Assembly: GCF_017052585.1 (NCBI RefSeq)
Contig: NZ_JAFFHZ010000002.1
Coordinates: forward strand, 248,001 to 312,000
DNA length: 64,000 nucleotides
Direction: 5' to 3'
From: Paenibacillus apiarius
Lineage (GTDB): Bacteria > Bacillota > Bacilli > Paenibacillales > Paenibacillaceae
Shown here: one piece after another, positions 16,135 to 24,210 of the stretch
How the letters are laid out: the number at the start of each line of letters is the position of its first letter
Numbering within the stretch: the first letter of the stretch is position 1
The notes under the pieces: generated by a model
What the model was told of the DNA's origin: nothing
The model's database searches: none
Seen by the model: the letters and a program-made list of their open reading frames with translations, nothing else
Made by a program: the position numbers and the translations under genes

Positions 16135-16326
16135 CCAGATTCCTCCTCGAACTCATATTGCCATGTCTCACACCGTATGCTGCCTTCCTTTCATTATACA
16201 AATTGGCATCTCACAGATCGAGCGCAACTTCAGCAAAAAAGGACAGAACATTCAGCGTTCCATCCCCGTTGCATCTGCATGTTTAAGAGCTTGCCAAGCT
16301 AGTTACGCCGCAGCCATCCATTATAA

Positions 16327-17544
16327 CTAGCCATCCTTAACCGTTATACGGAAGGAAGCAACAAAGCTTAAAAGTATAAATAACAATTGAGCGGATAACG
16401 CCAGCATAATGCCTGTGAATATTCCCCATGCAAGCGTTTCGCTAATTGCTATGAGAGCGCCTCCTATTCCAATGCTTAATCCGGGGCCGAACGCATCAAC
16501 GAATTGTAGATTGGCTGACACCTCTCCTTCTTTGCCTGGCTCGGCATGCTGCAGCGCAACGGCTCCCGTCGTCGGGTTTGCCAGTCCTATGCCAAAACCA
16601 GTGCATATTTGCGAAATGACCGCCCACACGATTCCTCCGCCAGGTAACCCAATTATGGTGATAACTAACGCCACCCCGACGATCATCACGCTGACACCGA
16701 TATTGACTCTCTTTTTCCTGCCCTTTCCACAATCTCGTTCGTCAAGCTTGGATTGCAGCCAAGCCGCTGTGGACCAGCTTAATGCTCCTGCTGCAACGAT
16801 CAGACCCGCAAGGTCAGCAGATAGACCTTTCACCTCGGTTAGAGCCAAGACGACGTAGCTTTCCGTGGCGACGTAGCAAGCAACATAGAACCCTCTGGAC
16901 ACTATGGTTGCCGGCAAGCCTTTTCGAACGCTAAAGCTCCCTGCAGGCAGCAGCTTGCGCAAAGGCTGAATCAAGATGACAACTCCTGCTGCCGCTAGCG
17001 CCATCCCCTGCCAATCGGATATAGCGCCTAAGCCGGTTAGCAGCAACCCCGTGCCGAGTGTTAGGATGATGGCGTATATTTCTTTATGTTCCTTATGACT
17101 GCCATGTGCAGTTGATACGCGCTCGGCTTTTTGCAATTTGTGAAATGAAGGAAGGGTTAAGAATACGGCTGCAATAATGAAAGGGACAACACACCAAAAT
17201 ACAAATCTCCACGATGCAAATTCAGCGATAAGTCCAGCCAAATAGGGTCCAATTAATGCAGGCAAAATATAAGCGCTGGAAAAAGCGGCAATAAAGGATG
17301 GAGCGACACCCCGTCTCCCAATTTGTTGCCCCATGATCATCGTGCCAATCATTTGAGATAACAGAAAAGCAGTAAATATCCAGCCATATAAATGGATACC
17401 GTCTAAACTTTGAGCCAATTTGGGAGCAATCGTCGTAATGGCCAGCCCCTCAAAAGCCACAGTTGTAACGACCAAAATAATTCCGATTGTCAACGCCCGG
17501 TATGAAGCATCAAAAATCCCAACCTTTTTCGAATTCGTTGTCAT
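16327..17544 (-). CDS. Major facilitator superfamily drug-efflux-like transporter, apparently internally shortened
   Basis: The ATG at 17544 (after GCGAGG) gives 405 residues. TM1 and TM2 read as expected (ALTIGIILVVTTVAFEGLAI; YGWIFTAFLLSQMIGTMIMG). After the loop GQQIGRRGVAPSF the sequence jumps to FSSAYILPALIGPYLAGLIA. In related 14-TM efflux proteins about 60 residues, including TM3-TM4 and the RF-x-QG-x-GGG motif, lie between these points. This suggests an in-frame deletion, and the protein may be inactive. It follows a MarR gene and shares operator-like sites with it. Confidence 0.8.
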   Translation of the reverse strand: MTTNSKKVGIFDASYRALTIGIILVVTTVAFEGLAITTIAPKLAQSLDGIHLYGWIFTAFLLSQMIGTMIMGQQIGRRGVAPSFIAAFSSAYILPALIGPYLAGLIAEFASWRFVFWCVVPFIIAAVFLTLPSFHKLQKAERVSTAHGSHKEHKEIYAIILTLGTGLLLTGLGAISDWQGMALAAAGVVILIQPLRKLLPAGSFSVRKGLPATIVSRGFYVACYVATESYVVLALTEVKGLSADLAGLIVAAGALSWSTAAWLQSKLDERDCGKGRKKRVNIGVSVMIVGVALVITIIGLPGGGIVWAVISQICTGFGIGLANPTTGAVALQHAEPGKEGEVSANLQFVDAFGPGLSIGIGGALIAISETLAWGIFTGIMLALSAQLLFILLSFVASFRITVKDG

Positions 17545-17572
17545 CCTCGCACCCCCATACTTGTCACAACCG

Positions 17573-17590
17573 TAATTGCTATAGCAACTA
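17573..17590. promoter_or_regulatory. Palindromic MarR-type operator candidate 1
   Basis: TAATTGCTATAGCAACTA is a near-perfect palindrome about 30 bp upstream of the MFS start. Its half TTGCTA also occurs in the two other sites near this pair. Confidence 0.5.
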
Positions 17591-17682
17591 TATTTCCAAA
17601 AAAATTTATTCCTTAGCATCTAATCCTGCTTCGTTTCTGCTAAAAATCGGCATCGCCTCCATTTTATTTATTTGTCTTGACG

Positions 17683-17702
17683 ATAATGGTCATAGCAACT
17701 AT
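17683..17702 (-). promoter_or_regulatory. MarR-type operator candidate 2
   Basis: On the minus strand ATAGTTGCTATGACCATTAT lies between the MarR stop and the MFS start. It differs in one base from the site upstream of the MarR gene. Confidence 0.5.
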
Positions 17703-17740
17703 TTGTCCATAAAATGAAGGATCCCGGCAAGAATATCGAG

Positions 17741-18166
17741 CTACAGATCCTTTACATTGTTATACATAATGGAAAGTGTCCTTCTAAAGTTTTCAACTTC
17801 CTCTTCGGTTAAACCTTCTATCGTTTTCTTATAAGCTTCAATCGATGGTTCAAGAATTTCTTCCTTGATGTCTCTTCCTTTGGAGGTTAAATAGACACGC
17901 AGCGATCTTCTATCCGTCTCATGGGTGACACGGTGGATAAAGCCCTTTTTCTCCAGCTTGAACAACATCCGCGCAATGTTCGTCTGATCCTTATACAGCC
18001 TTTCTGCAAGCTCTTTCTGCGTGATGCCCTCCTGCTCCCACAGAACGACGAGAATTTCCCATTGATCGACGGTAATATCGAAGGGGTTTACGACTTTTTG
18101 ATAATAATTGTTCAGTTTTAAATCTGCCCGGTGCACAATGACGCCGATATACTTTTCTAATTCCAA
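17741..18166 (-). CDS. MarR-family transcriptional regulator
   Basis: A TTG start with TGGAGG upstream gives 141 residues. The winged helix is visible as EGITQKELAERLYKDQTNIARMLFKLEKKGFIHR followed by the wing DRRSLRVYLTSKG. MarR proteins repress efflux genes and release on ligand. The MFS gene downstream on the same strand and the repeated 20-bp site upstream of both genes support a local regulator-pump pair with autoregulation. Confidence 0.9.
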   Translation of the reverse strand: MELEKYIGVIVHRADLKLNNYYQKVVNPFDITVDQWEILVVLWEQEGITQKELAERLYKDQTNIARMLFKLEKKGFIHRVTHETDRRSLRVYLTSKGRDIKEEILEPSIEAYKKTIEGLTEEEVENFRRTLSIMYNNVKDL

Positions 18167-18195
18167 GATTAGCCTCCATTTTATTGCGTATGTCG

Positions 18196-18215
18196 ATAGT
18201 TGCTACGACCATTAT
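18196..18215 (+). promoter_or_regulatory. MarR-type operator candidate 3
   Basis: ATAGTTGCTACGACCATTAT lies 29 bp upstream of the MarR start. It matches the site at 17683-17702 in 19 of 20 positions but in the opposite orientation. Confidence 0.5.
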
Positions 18216-18258
18216 AATTGCGACCTGTAATGATGTCAATACGACTGACGCCGGGCGT

Positions 18259-18570
18259 CTACTCAAAATATAGATGATTGTGGTTCACGCATCCCGGATT
18301 AAACGGAACATGACATAATGGACATCTATAATGACTGGTTAGATATTCATTAATGGTCAGCTCGGCATTACAATTTCCGCAAAGGATTGCCTTTGTGTCC
18401 CACTCCTCTTTTAACCATACCTCTGGTGTGTGACCAGCCGCTTCCTCATGACAGAAATAACATCCGTAATACGTGTCGCAACACTTGAATTTTATAGCTA
18501 CGATATCCACTTCCTCATGGTAATGTCTGCATCTGCTCTGCTCATCTATCGCTCCCGCAACATGAATCAT
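18259..18570 (-). CDS. CHY zinc-finger protein
   Basis: The 103-residue protein shows the CHY pattern RCRHYHEEVDIVAIKFKCCD, then YYGCYFCHEEAAGH, and further zinc pairs AILCGNCNAEL and YRCPLCH. This is the bacterial stand-alone CHY zinc finger family, which is cytoplasmic and of unproven function. The start MIHVAGAIDEQSRC fits the family's usual N-terminus. It stands alone between MarR and sodC. Confidence 0.88.
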   Translation of the reverse strand: MIHVAGAIDEQSRCRHYHEEVDIVAIKFKCCDTYYGCYFCHEEAAGHTPEVWLKEEWDTKAILCGNCNAELTINEYLTSHYRCPLCHVPFNPGCVNHNHLYFE

Positions 18571-18757
18571 ACGCTAACCTCGCATTTTTATTTTGTTCTG
18601 CACTCACTGACTTGTTCCTATAGATTGGTTGTCATCGGACCCTTCTATTTTAAGAATATCACAATGGGCGCTCTCGAGAAATGCTGCTTCGCACCGTTTT
18701 CTTTGTACAAAAAGTGTGAACACTGATACAGAAACAACGTACATCAAGGAGGACAAG

Positions 18758-19297
18758 ATGAATAAATTTGCTATTGCATGCCTGCTGGCGGGCGGCCTGA
18801 TATTAAGTGCCTGCGGCGCCAATGAAGCCCTTGCCGAAGAAAAATCGCCTGCTGTAACGGTCAAAATCATAAACAGCAAAGGAGCAAACATCGGCACCGC
18901 GCAACTCAGCCAGATAGGCGACCACGTACAAATCGTTATCGAGGCGCAAAATCTGCCGCCGGGGCCACATGGCACCCACTTTCATGCCGCAGGCCGATGC
19001 GATCCGCCGGATTTCACAACGGCAGAAGCGCATTTGAATCCTCAGCGCAGGCAGCATGGCTTCGAAAATCCAAAAGGGTTTCACGCCGGAGATTTGCCGA
19101 ATATTGAGGTCAGTGCCGACGGCAAAGTGCGCGCCAATATTACGACCAAGACGGTAACTCTCGAAAAAGGCAAGCCCAATTCGTTGCTGAGACCCGGCGG
19201 CACGTCCTTGATCATTCATGAGAAAGCCGATGATTATATCACGGATGCAACGGGCAACTCCGGTGATCGCATCGCCTGTGCTGCAATCACAGAGTAA
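18758..19297 (+). CDS. Cu/Zn superoxide dismutase, lipoprotein type
   Basis: The ATG at 18758 follows AAGGAGG. The signal peptide ends in the lipobox ILSAC, so the enzyme is anchored outside the membrane. The metal site is complete as read: GTHFHAAGRC (two Cu His), RRQHGFENPKGFHAGDLPN (bridging and Zn His plus Zn Asp) and LIIHEKADDY (last Cu His). The paired Cys lie in GRCDPPDF and RIACAAI. Bacillus subtilis YojM lacks part of the copper site, so this copy may be more competent. It is monocistronic. Confidence 0.9.
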   Translation: MNKFAIACLLAGGLILSACGANEALAEEKSPAVTVKIINSKGANIGTAQLSQIGDHVQIVIEAQNLPPGPHGTHFHAAGRCDPPDFTTAEAHLNPQRRQHGFENPKGFHAGDLPNIEVSADGKVRANITTKTVTLEKGKPNSLLRPGGTSLIIHEKADDYITDATGNSGDRIACAAITE

Positions 19298-19458
19298 TTA
19301 ATTCGCCGCTCCGGAGCATTGGACTGCATGCAAATGTCCAGTGACATCGATCCGCTATACAGCCCTCTTATGCTTTCATGTCAATGGCTTACAGCCAGAG
19401 TCATCGGCAGAGGAGGGCAGCCGTTTTATAATTTCGTATTTTATCATCTATTTTCCTT

Positions 19459-19986
19459 TTAGGCAGGGGCCAACTCAAAACTGGCCCTTGTTCCTGAATA
19501 GATGTAATGCTTTTTGTTGAAAATATGTTCCTCTCTTTCAAACGTAAATCCTATTTTTTCTGCTACTTTAATGGATTGAATGTTGTTTGGAGCGATAATG
19601 CTTACCAGTTTGTTCTTCTTTAATTGTTGGAATCCATATTCTTTACATTTTAAAGCTGCTTCGGCAGCAAATCCTTTCGACCAATATCTTTTATGGATAT
19701 GGTACCCAATTTCCACTTCAGCCTCTCCGTTGATGATTTGCGTGATAAGTCCGCAATCTCCTATCACTTCGTCGGTATCTTTCAAACACACCGCCCATAA
19801 TCCAAAGCCATCCGCTTTATACCTCTTTTGATTTCTGGAAATCCAGGTATGCGTTTGTTCTATTGTAAATGGAGCTGGATAAAATCTCATCGTTTCCGCA
19901 TCCGAAAATATTTCATGTAGAGCAGCAGCATCATCTGCTTCGAAATGTCTTAAATAGAGTCTTTCCGTTTCCAGAATGAAACTCAT
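19459..19986 (-). CDS. RimJ/RimL-type GNAT acetyltransferase
   Basis: About 175 residues from the ATG at 19986 (GGGAGAG upstream). The N-terminus ILETERLYLRHFEADDAAAL and the loop YHIHKRYWSKGFAAEAALKC are typical of the RimJ/RimL group that acetylates protein N-termini or small amines. NIQSIKVAEKIGFTFEREE is the conserved C-terminal part. Substrate unknown; it stands alone. Confidence 0.88.
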   Translation of the reverse strand: MSFILETERLYLRHFEADDAAALHEIFSDAETMRFYPAPFTIEQTHTWISRNQKRYKADGFGLWAVCLKDTDEVIGDCGLITQIINGEAEVEIGYHIHKRYWSKGFAAEAALKCKEYGFQQLKKNKLVSIIAPNNIQSIKVAEKIGFTFEREEHIFNKKHYIYSGTRASFELAPA

Positions 19987-20068
19987 ACGTACTCTCTCCC
20001 TTAACGCGTGCATTTAATAGTGGTGATTATGATATCTGCCTATTCCATACTATTATATACAAATAACA

Positions 20069-20105
20069 AAGCCCTCAAGATTAATAAATCTCGAAGGCTA
20101 TTTTT
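20069..20105 (-). terminator. Terminator of the hypothetical gene at 20117
   Basis: On the minus strand an AGCCTTCGAGATT / AATCTTGAGGGCT hairpin, with one bulge, is followed by TTTGTT, 12 bases after the stop. Confidence 0.6.
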
Positions 20106-20116
20106 CAAATATAGTT

Positions 20117-20530
20117 TCATCCTTTTTCTTCTTCAATACTCGATAAAAACTTGAATTGCATGTGCATTCCCGCCCCTGCCTGCATATTCAGCAAGTTGAT
20201 AACATCCTTTGCATTTTGGGTCATGCCATCTTCATTTGCACGTTGTTCAGCAGTAAGGCGGTGTTGAGCGGTGACGGGACTTATGGATTCCTCCTCGGCT
20301 TGCATTGCTTCACTCAACAAAATTTTGGTGCCGTCCGGCCTTACGATATATTGCCGCACATAAGCCCCTTCCTTACAAGTAACCAGCTTCCCTTTTTTCT
20401 CGTCACCTTGCTTATCCTCTGTCTTCTCCGCCTCTTTTTCCAAAAGCACCGAACTAAACAACTCTTTGCTCGCATTGGATTTCGTTCGTTGAGCTGCAAA
20501 AGTATGGCTTCCACCAGATTGAATACGCAT
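20117..20530 (-). CDS. Hypothetical protein (137 residues)
   Basis: The ATG at 20530 has AAGGGAG seven bases upstream. The product is hydrophilic and Lys/Glu-rich in the centre (KEAEKTEDKQGDEKKGKL), followed by a beta-like segment YVRQYIVRPDGTKILLSE and a helical tail ending in FLSSIEEEKG. No signal peptide or membrane segment is seen and I recognise no family. It has its own terminator. Confidence 0.6.
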   Translation of the reverse strand: MRIQSGGSHTFAAQRTKSNASKELFSSVLLEKEAEKTEDKQGDEKKGKLVTCKEGAYVRQYIVRPDGTKILLSEAMQAEEESISPVTAQHRLTAEQRANEDGMTQNAKDVINLLNMQAGAGMHMQFKFLSSIEEEKG

Positions 20531-20658
20531 ATTCACACTCCCTTTTTGCGCATGGCAACTACTCTAAATAATGTGACTTCCATAAATATCGGAAACTAGC
20601 GGTTAAAAGTTAACCCGAGCGGACAAGTTGCGAATATTGTGGAGACGCGGAACACTCC

Positions 20659-20714
20659 AACTGCAATTGCACATTTAATTACTCCGATTGTCCCCCATTC
20701 GCGCCCCGGAACTG
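20659..20714 (+). repeat. Four-palindrome element, copy D, left part
   Basis: The first palindrome AACTGCAATTGCACATTT starts at 20659. Exactly 51 bp later, at 20710, comes AACTG, the left five bases of the second palindrome, where the group II intron begins. The right part of the element resumes at 23966. Confidence 0.85.
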
Positions 20715-20765
20715 GTCGAGTAGGCGGGGCCTTTCCTTCCGAGGATTGAGCCCCTACCCCTCACA

Positions 20766-20798
20766 GATCCGTACGTGCGCAATTAACGCATACGGCTC
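20766..20798 (-). ncRNA. Group II intron domain V
   Basis: GAGCCGTATGCG and CGCACGTACGGATC form the strongly conserved catalytic hairpin closed by a short loop, with the catalytic AGC triad in GAGCC. It is 51 bases from the intron's 3' end, with the domain VI hairpin between. Confidence 0.9.
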
Positions 20799-20846
20799 TT
20801 CACATCAATCTGGTCATACCCCTGTCAAGTAGACAGATGAAAAAAG

Positions 20847-21686
20847 CTATGCAGCCAGCGCGTGCCGATACTCAATTGGCGCGCGCTGTTTGAGTTTGGC
20901 TTGAAAGCGTTGATAATTATAAAAGTAGATATACTCTTCTACAGCTTGATGAATCTCAACTTCTGACGTACACTGCTGAAGATACAACTTCTCTGTTTTG
21001 AGATGCGAAAAGAAGGATTCGATGCAGGCGTTATCCAGGCAGGTTGCTTTGCGAGAGTGGCTGCCTTTGACGCTGAATGCTTCCAATCGTGAGTTGTAGG
21101 CCTGAGACGTGTACTGGAAGCCCTGATCCGAATGGAGCACGGCTTCCGAAACGTCTCTTTTTCGTGTCCACTGCTCAATCGTATCCAGCACCAGCTTTAC
21201 GTCGTTTCGCTCGGATAATTGCCAAGCCACAATTTCATTGTTGAACAGATCTTGTATCGCCGACAGGTAATAAAAGCGTGTGCCGTCGGAGATATACGTA
21301 ATATCGGTGACTAGCTTCTGCTGCGGACCTACAGCATGGAATTGACGCTTCAATCGGTTAGGATACACGACGGAAGGCGTAGAACTAGAACGCTTTCGTT
21401 TCTTGCGAATGACGGACTGGATAGATAATTCCTTCATAAGCCGCCATACTTTTTTATGGTTAATACGATAACCAGCCTCCCATAAAGCTGTCATCATACG
21501 AGGATATCCAAAATAGGGGTGCGCAAAGTGAATAGCCATCATGTGCTCCTTGATCTCGTGATCCCTTGTTTGTCTTTCGGCCCTTAATGACCGTGTCGCT
21601 CGCCACTTGTAATAACTAGCCCTAGGTACCCCCGCAATGGCTAACAAACGCGTAACATCATAGAGATCACGCAGCTCTTCAATCAC
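20847..21686 (-). CDS. IS3-family transposase OrfB (DDE integrase)
   Basis: The 279-residue catalytic subunit starts with a helical HTH_21-like region (HPYFGYPRMMTALWEAGYRI). The integrase core follows: first Asp in LVTDITYI, second Asp in AVLHSDQGFQYTS, and Glu in NACIESFFSHLKTEKLY with the usual K/R spacing. It overlaps orfA by 4 bp, so a frameshift fusion OrfAB is expected. It appears intact. Confidence 0.95.
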   Translation of the reverse strand: MIEELRDLYDVTRLLAIAGVPRASYYKWRATRSLRAERQTRDHEIKEHMMAIHFAHPYFGYPRMMTALWEAGYRINHKKVWRLMKELSIQSVIRKKRKRSSSTPSVVYPNRLKRQFHAVGPQQKLVTDITYISDGTRFYYLSAIQDLFNNEIVAWQLSERNDVKLVLDTIEQWTRKRDVSEAVLHSDQGFQYTSQAYNSRLEAFSVKGSHSRKATCLDNACIESFFSHLKTEKLYLQQCTSEVEIHQAVEEYIYFYNYQRFQAKLKQRAPIEYRHALAA

Positions 21687-22024
21687 TTGGTAGTTATCCT
21701 GCGAACGGAGCGTGCCTCCTTTACCAGATTTGGATACCGCTTTTTTAAGTAATCGACCTGTGCTTTCAAATAATCCCGTTCTTGTTCTACAGTGTCAAAG
21801 GCTGTACGCGGACGTCCCTTAAGAAGATTCGATACCCCTTTACGGATATCGAACGCTTCTCCATGCTGCCACTTCCTTACCCATACTTTTAATTGGGTAC
21901 AGTTTCTGATTTCTAACTTTTCCGCTACCGTTTTATAGCTGGCCTTCCCTTCTAAATACGCTTTGACTGCTGCTAGTTTGAATTCTTCGGTATACTGTTG
22001 AAACACTTGTCCCTTTCTAGCCAT
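21683..22024 (-). CDS. IS3-family transposase OrfA
   Basis: The ATG at 22024 follows GGAGGGG. The 113 residues hold the IS-type helix-turn-helix (YTEEFKLAAVKAYLEGKASY, then KTVAEKLEIRNCTQLKVW) and a leucine-zipper-like end (QERDYLKAQVDYLKKRYPNL). It binds the IS ends. It overlaps the orfB start by 4 bp. Confidence 0.93.
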   Translation of the reverse strand: MARKGQVFQQYTEEFKLAAVKAYLEGKASYKTVAEKLEIRNCTQLKVWVRKWQHGEAFDIRKGVSNLLKGRPRTAFDTVEQERDYLKAQVDYLKKRYPNLVKEARSVRRITTK

Positions 22025-22142
22025 AGAAAAATCCCCTCCAAGTTCACTCTTGTTCCTCATGATAGCACAAGGTTTTTTTTGAGTGTCTACTTAAAGGGGA
22101 TAATACCAATCATTTGCAACGTATGGTTTTTTTTTTTTTTTC

Positions 22143-23441
22143 TTAATCGTAGATATTGATATAGATACGCGGCTTGGGTAGATTCCAGCGCTCCACGAGG
22201 TCATAGAATTTCCCTTTGCTATAGCTCTGCCGTTGGCTTCTACGGTTTAACCATTTGAACATGGATTTCTGTACCAAGTATGAGTACGTTCTTACGCTCT
22301 TGTAGTTATCCGTTATTCCGTAGTACCGGAAATGACCTATTAATTTTGCACGAATCTTTGGTATAGTTAAGGTTAGTTTCTTGTGTCTTGCTTGTTTCAT
22401 CCAGGCGTCAAACGCTTTTATTTTCTGCCTGAATTTCTTCTTGCTCGTTTTGCGTTTGACTCGAAAGCTCCCCGTTCGACTTTTCCCACAGTAATGGGTA
22501 AATCCCAGAAAGTCGAACGTGTCCGGCTTTCCGAGGCCGGCTTTCCTCCTTGCAGCCTCAGCGAAGCGGCCGAATCGTATAATCTTTGTTTTCTCTTCGG
22601 CCACTGTTAAATTGAATTTAGCCAAGCGCTTGAGCAGCGCATAATAAAATCGCTCGGCATCGTCTTTGAACTGAAACATGCACACGAAGTCATCTGCGAA
22701 CCGCACCATTTCCGCTCGGCCCCTCAATCGCTTCTTCACGGCTGCATCGAACCATAGGTCTAGTACGTAATGCAGGTAGATATTCGCTAACAGCGGGGAT
22801 ACCGCGGAACCTTGTGGGGTTCCTTCCTCGGTTGGTTCGAATACCCCATTTTCCTGTATCCCTGCAATGAGCATTCTTTTCACAAGACGATGGATGTTTG
22901 GGTCCCCGATTCTTTTATCCAGGAACTTCATCAGCCATTCATGATTGACATGATTGAAGAAACCCGAGATATCCGCATCGACTACATACTCCATTTTCCC
23001 TCGTTCCATATTGTATGTGACCCGTTTTAGCGCATCGTGCATGCTTCGTCCCGGCCGAAATCCGTAGGAGTTTTCCAGAAAGTCCTGTTCATATATCGCT
23101 TCGAGCAGTCGTTTGAGTGCCATCTGCACTAGTTTATCCTCGTAAGCGGGTATGCCAAGCGGCCTTCTGCTTTTCTCATCCTTGGGGATATACGTCCTTC
23201 GCGCTGGCAGTGGCCGGTAGCTTTTCTTCTTCAGCCGGTCCACCAAATTCTTTACGTTGGCTCCCAATTCACGCTCGTACATCTCTTTTGTTATGCCATC
23301 TACTCCTGTTGCCTTCCCCGGTTTCATCTTCCTGTGACATGCTATGAGTGCTTCTTCATTAATGAGGTGCCCTATGGAAGTGAATCTTAGATTCGGGTCT
23401 GACTTGGCCATACTTGCTATTCTTGCTAATTTGGTTTCCAT
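22143..23441 (-). CDS. ltrA: Group II intron reverse transcriptase/maturase
   Basis: The ATG at 23441 has GGAGGC upstream and gives 432 residues; an in-frame ATG at 23690 would run into domain I-III sequence. Reverse transcriptase blocks are clear: SYGFRPGRSMHDAL, EYVVDADISGFFNHVNHEW, EEGTPQGSAVSPLLANIYLH, and the active site VRFADDFVCMF. A maturase (X) domain follows (KIRAKLIGHFRYYGITDNYK). The protein ends soon after RRSQRQSYSKGKF, without an HNH endonuclease domain, so it is of the endonuclease-minus type. It looks intact and could support splicing if the IS in domain IV is tolerated. Confidence 0.93.
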   Translation of the reverse strand: METKLARIASMAKSDPNLRFTSIGHLINEEALIACHRKMKPGKATGVDGITKEMYERELGANVKNLVDRLKKKSYRPLPARRTYIPKDEKSRRPLGIPAYEDKLVQMALKRLLEAIYEQDFLENSYGFRPGRSMHDALKRVTYNMERGKMEYVVDADISGFFNHVNHEWLMKFLDKRIGDPNIHRLVKRMLIAGIQENGVFEPTEEGTPQGSAVSPLLANIYLHYVLDLWFDAAVKKRLRGRAEMVRFADDFVCMFQFKDDAERFYYALLKRLAKFNLTVAEEKTKIIRFGRFAEAARRKAGLGKPDTFDFLGFTHYCGKSRTGSFRVKRKTSKKKFRQKIKAFDAWMKQARHKKLTLTIPKIRAKLIGHFRYYGITDNYKSVRTYSYLVQKSMFKWLNRRSQRQSYSKGKFYDLVERWNLPKPRIYINIYD

Positions 23442-23965
23442 ATTGATTCTGCCTCCGTTGTGCAGTACATGTTTCCTTAACAAGATCGATTGTTGTGTCG
23501 CCTGCCTTCCCTCTGCCAACATTACATCGGCTTCTTCGGTACTATGCGGCGATCCGACTCCCTGACTGCCTTTTGGCTTTCTTGCGTTTCGTCGCTTGGC
23601 CGCCATACTCCCAAAGTCGTTCCTAACGAGTACTTGTCTTCGGAAGAGCGTCAGGGTCTCCCAAGTTGCCGAGTGATTATTGGTATGCATGCCTGGCTCT
23701 TCGACCCCGGGGAAGCTCCGTCTAAACTCACCTGTTTTTTTTTTTTTCGCTTAGCGGAGTATTGCCTTCCAGCCTTTTGACACTGTCGGCCTTCCCGATT
23801 TCTGCATTTCGTGGCTCAATCACTTTCAGGCCTACATCCTATCTGTCTACGCTTAAACGAACCTGTTACCATGTTCGCTCCAAGACTCGTTATTGGTGGC
23901 GTGGTTAGTGCCTTTCCAAGCAGGGTTTACACCTGCTACCTCACTCGACCTATGCTTGGTCGCTC

Positions 23966-24091
23966 CAAAAGCTCAGTTCATTCCCGTCTAATCACACAAA
24001 TAATGGTAATCCCATCATTTTCAAATGTACTTTTGCTTTTCAGAGGCCGAAAAATGCTGATTTTCCGCAAAATAACTGCACAATTGCAGTT
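23966..24091 (+). repeat. Four-palindrome element, copy D, right part
   Basis: CAAAAGCTCAGTT at 23966-23978 is the remaining part of palindrome two. Palindrome three is at 24023 (AAATGTACTTTTGCTTTT) and palindrome four at 24074 (AACTGCACAATTGCAGTT, a perfect 7-bp dyad). The middle spacer contains CACACAAATAATGGTAATCC. With the intron removed, the element is 182 bp and its spacings are exactly 51, 62 and 51. Confidence 0.87.
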
Positions 24092-24146
24092 GACTGTGTT
24101 CTAAGTTCCTTAAATACTCTGACTTCAGCCGCGGAGCAAAAGAAAA

Positions 24147-24182
24147 CGAGCGAAATGGAGGAGAAATCCACCAAATCGCTCG
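24147..24182 (-). terminator. Terminator of the DUF4855 gene
   Basis: A CGAGCGA / TCGCTCG stem, followed on the minus strand by TTTTCTTTT, lies 28 bases after the stop. Confidence 0.75.
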
Positions 24183-24210
24183 CAATGTCCAGCTGGACCC
24201 TAGCAGAGTG

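Larger units (their letters stand above)
20819..22100 (-). mobile_element. IS3-family (IS150-like) insertion sequence
   Basis: Two overlapping minus-strand genes, orfA and orfB, are bracketed by imperfect inverted ends: CCCCTGTCAAGTAGACA on the left and, read inward from the right, CCCCTTTAAGTAGACA. A GGTAT-like direct repeat may be the target duplication, but the exact ends are uncertain by a few bases. It sits in domain IV of the group II intron, between the reverse transcriptase stop and domain V. Confidence 0.85.
20715..23965 (-). mobile_element. Group II intron with reverse transcriptase, interrupted by an IS3 element
   Basis: The intron lies on the minus strand, 5' end at 23965 (GAGCG) and 3' end at 20715 (ending in AC). 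The borders are fixed by the interrupted palindrome: CTTTTG on the 5' side and CAGTT on the 3' side rejoin to AACTGAGCTTTTGCAGTT. Domains I-III would occupy roughly 23965-23450, the reverse transcriptase sits in domain IV, domain V is at 20766-20798, and a domain VI-like hairpin lies at 20715-20762. The first bases GAGCG differ from the usual GUGYG. The insert is 3251 bp, about 1280 of it IS. Confidence 0.88.

Noticed and set aside
19319..19340. TTGGACTGCATGCAAATGTCC after sodC as a fifth palindrome copy
   Set aside because: It is a single isolated hairpin with different stem sequence and no partners at 51 or 62 bp; probably a terminator.
21..20800. Prophage or ICE explanation for the accessory genes
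   Set aside because: No integrase, capsid, relaxase or attachment duplication is seen; the only mobile elements are the intron and the IS.
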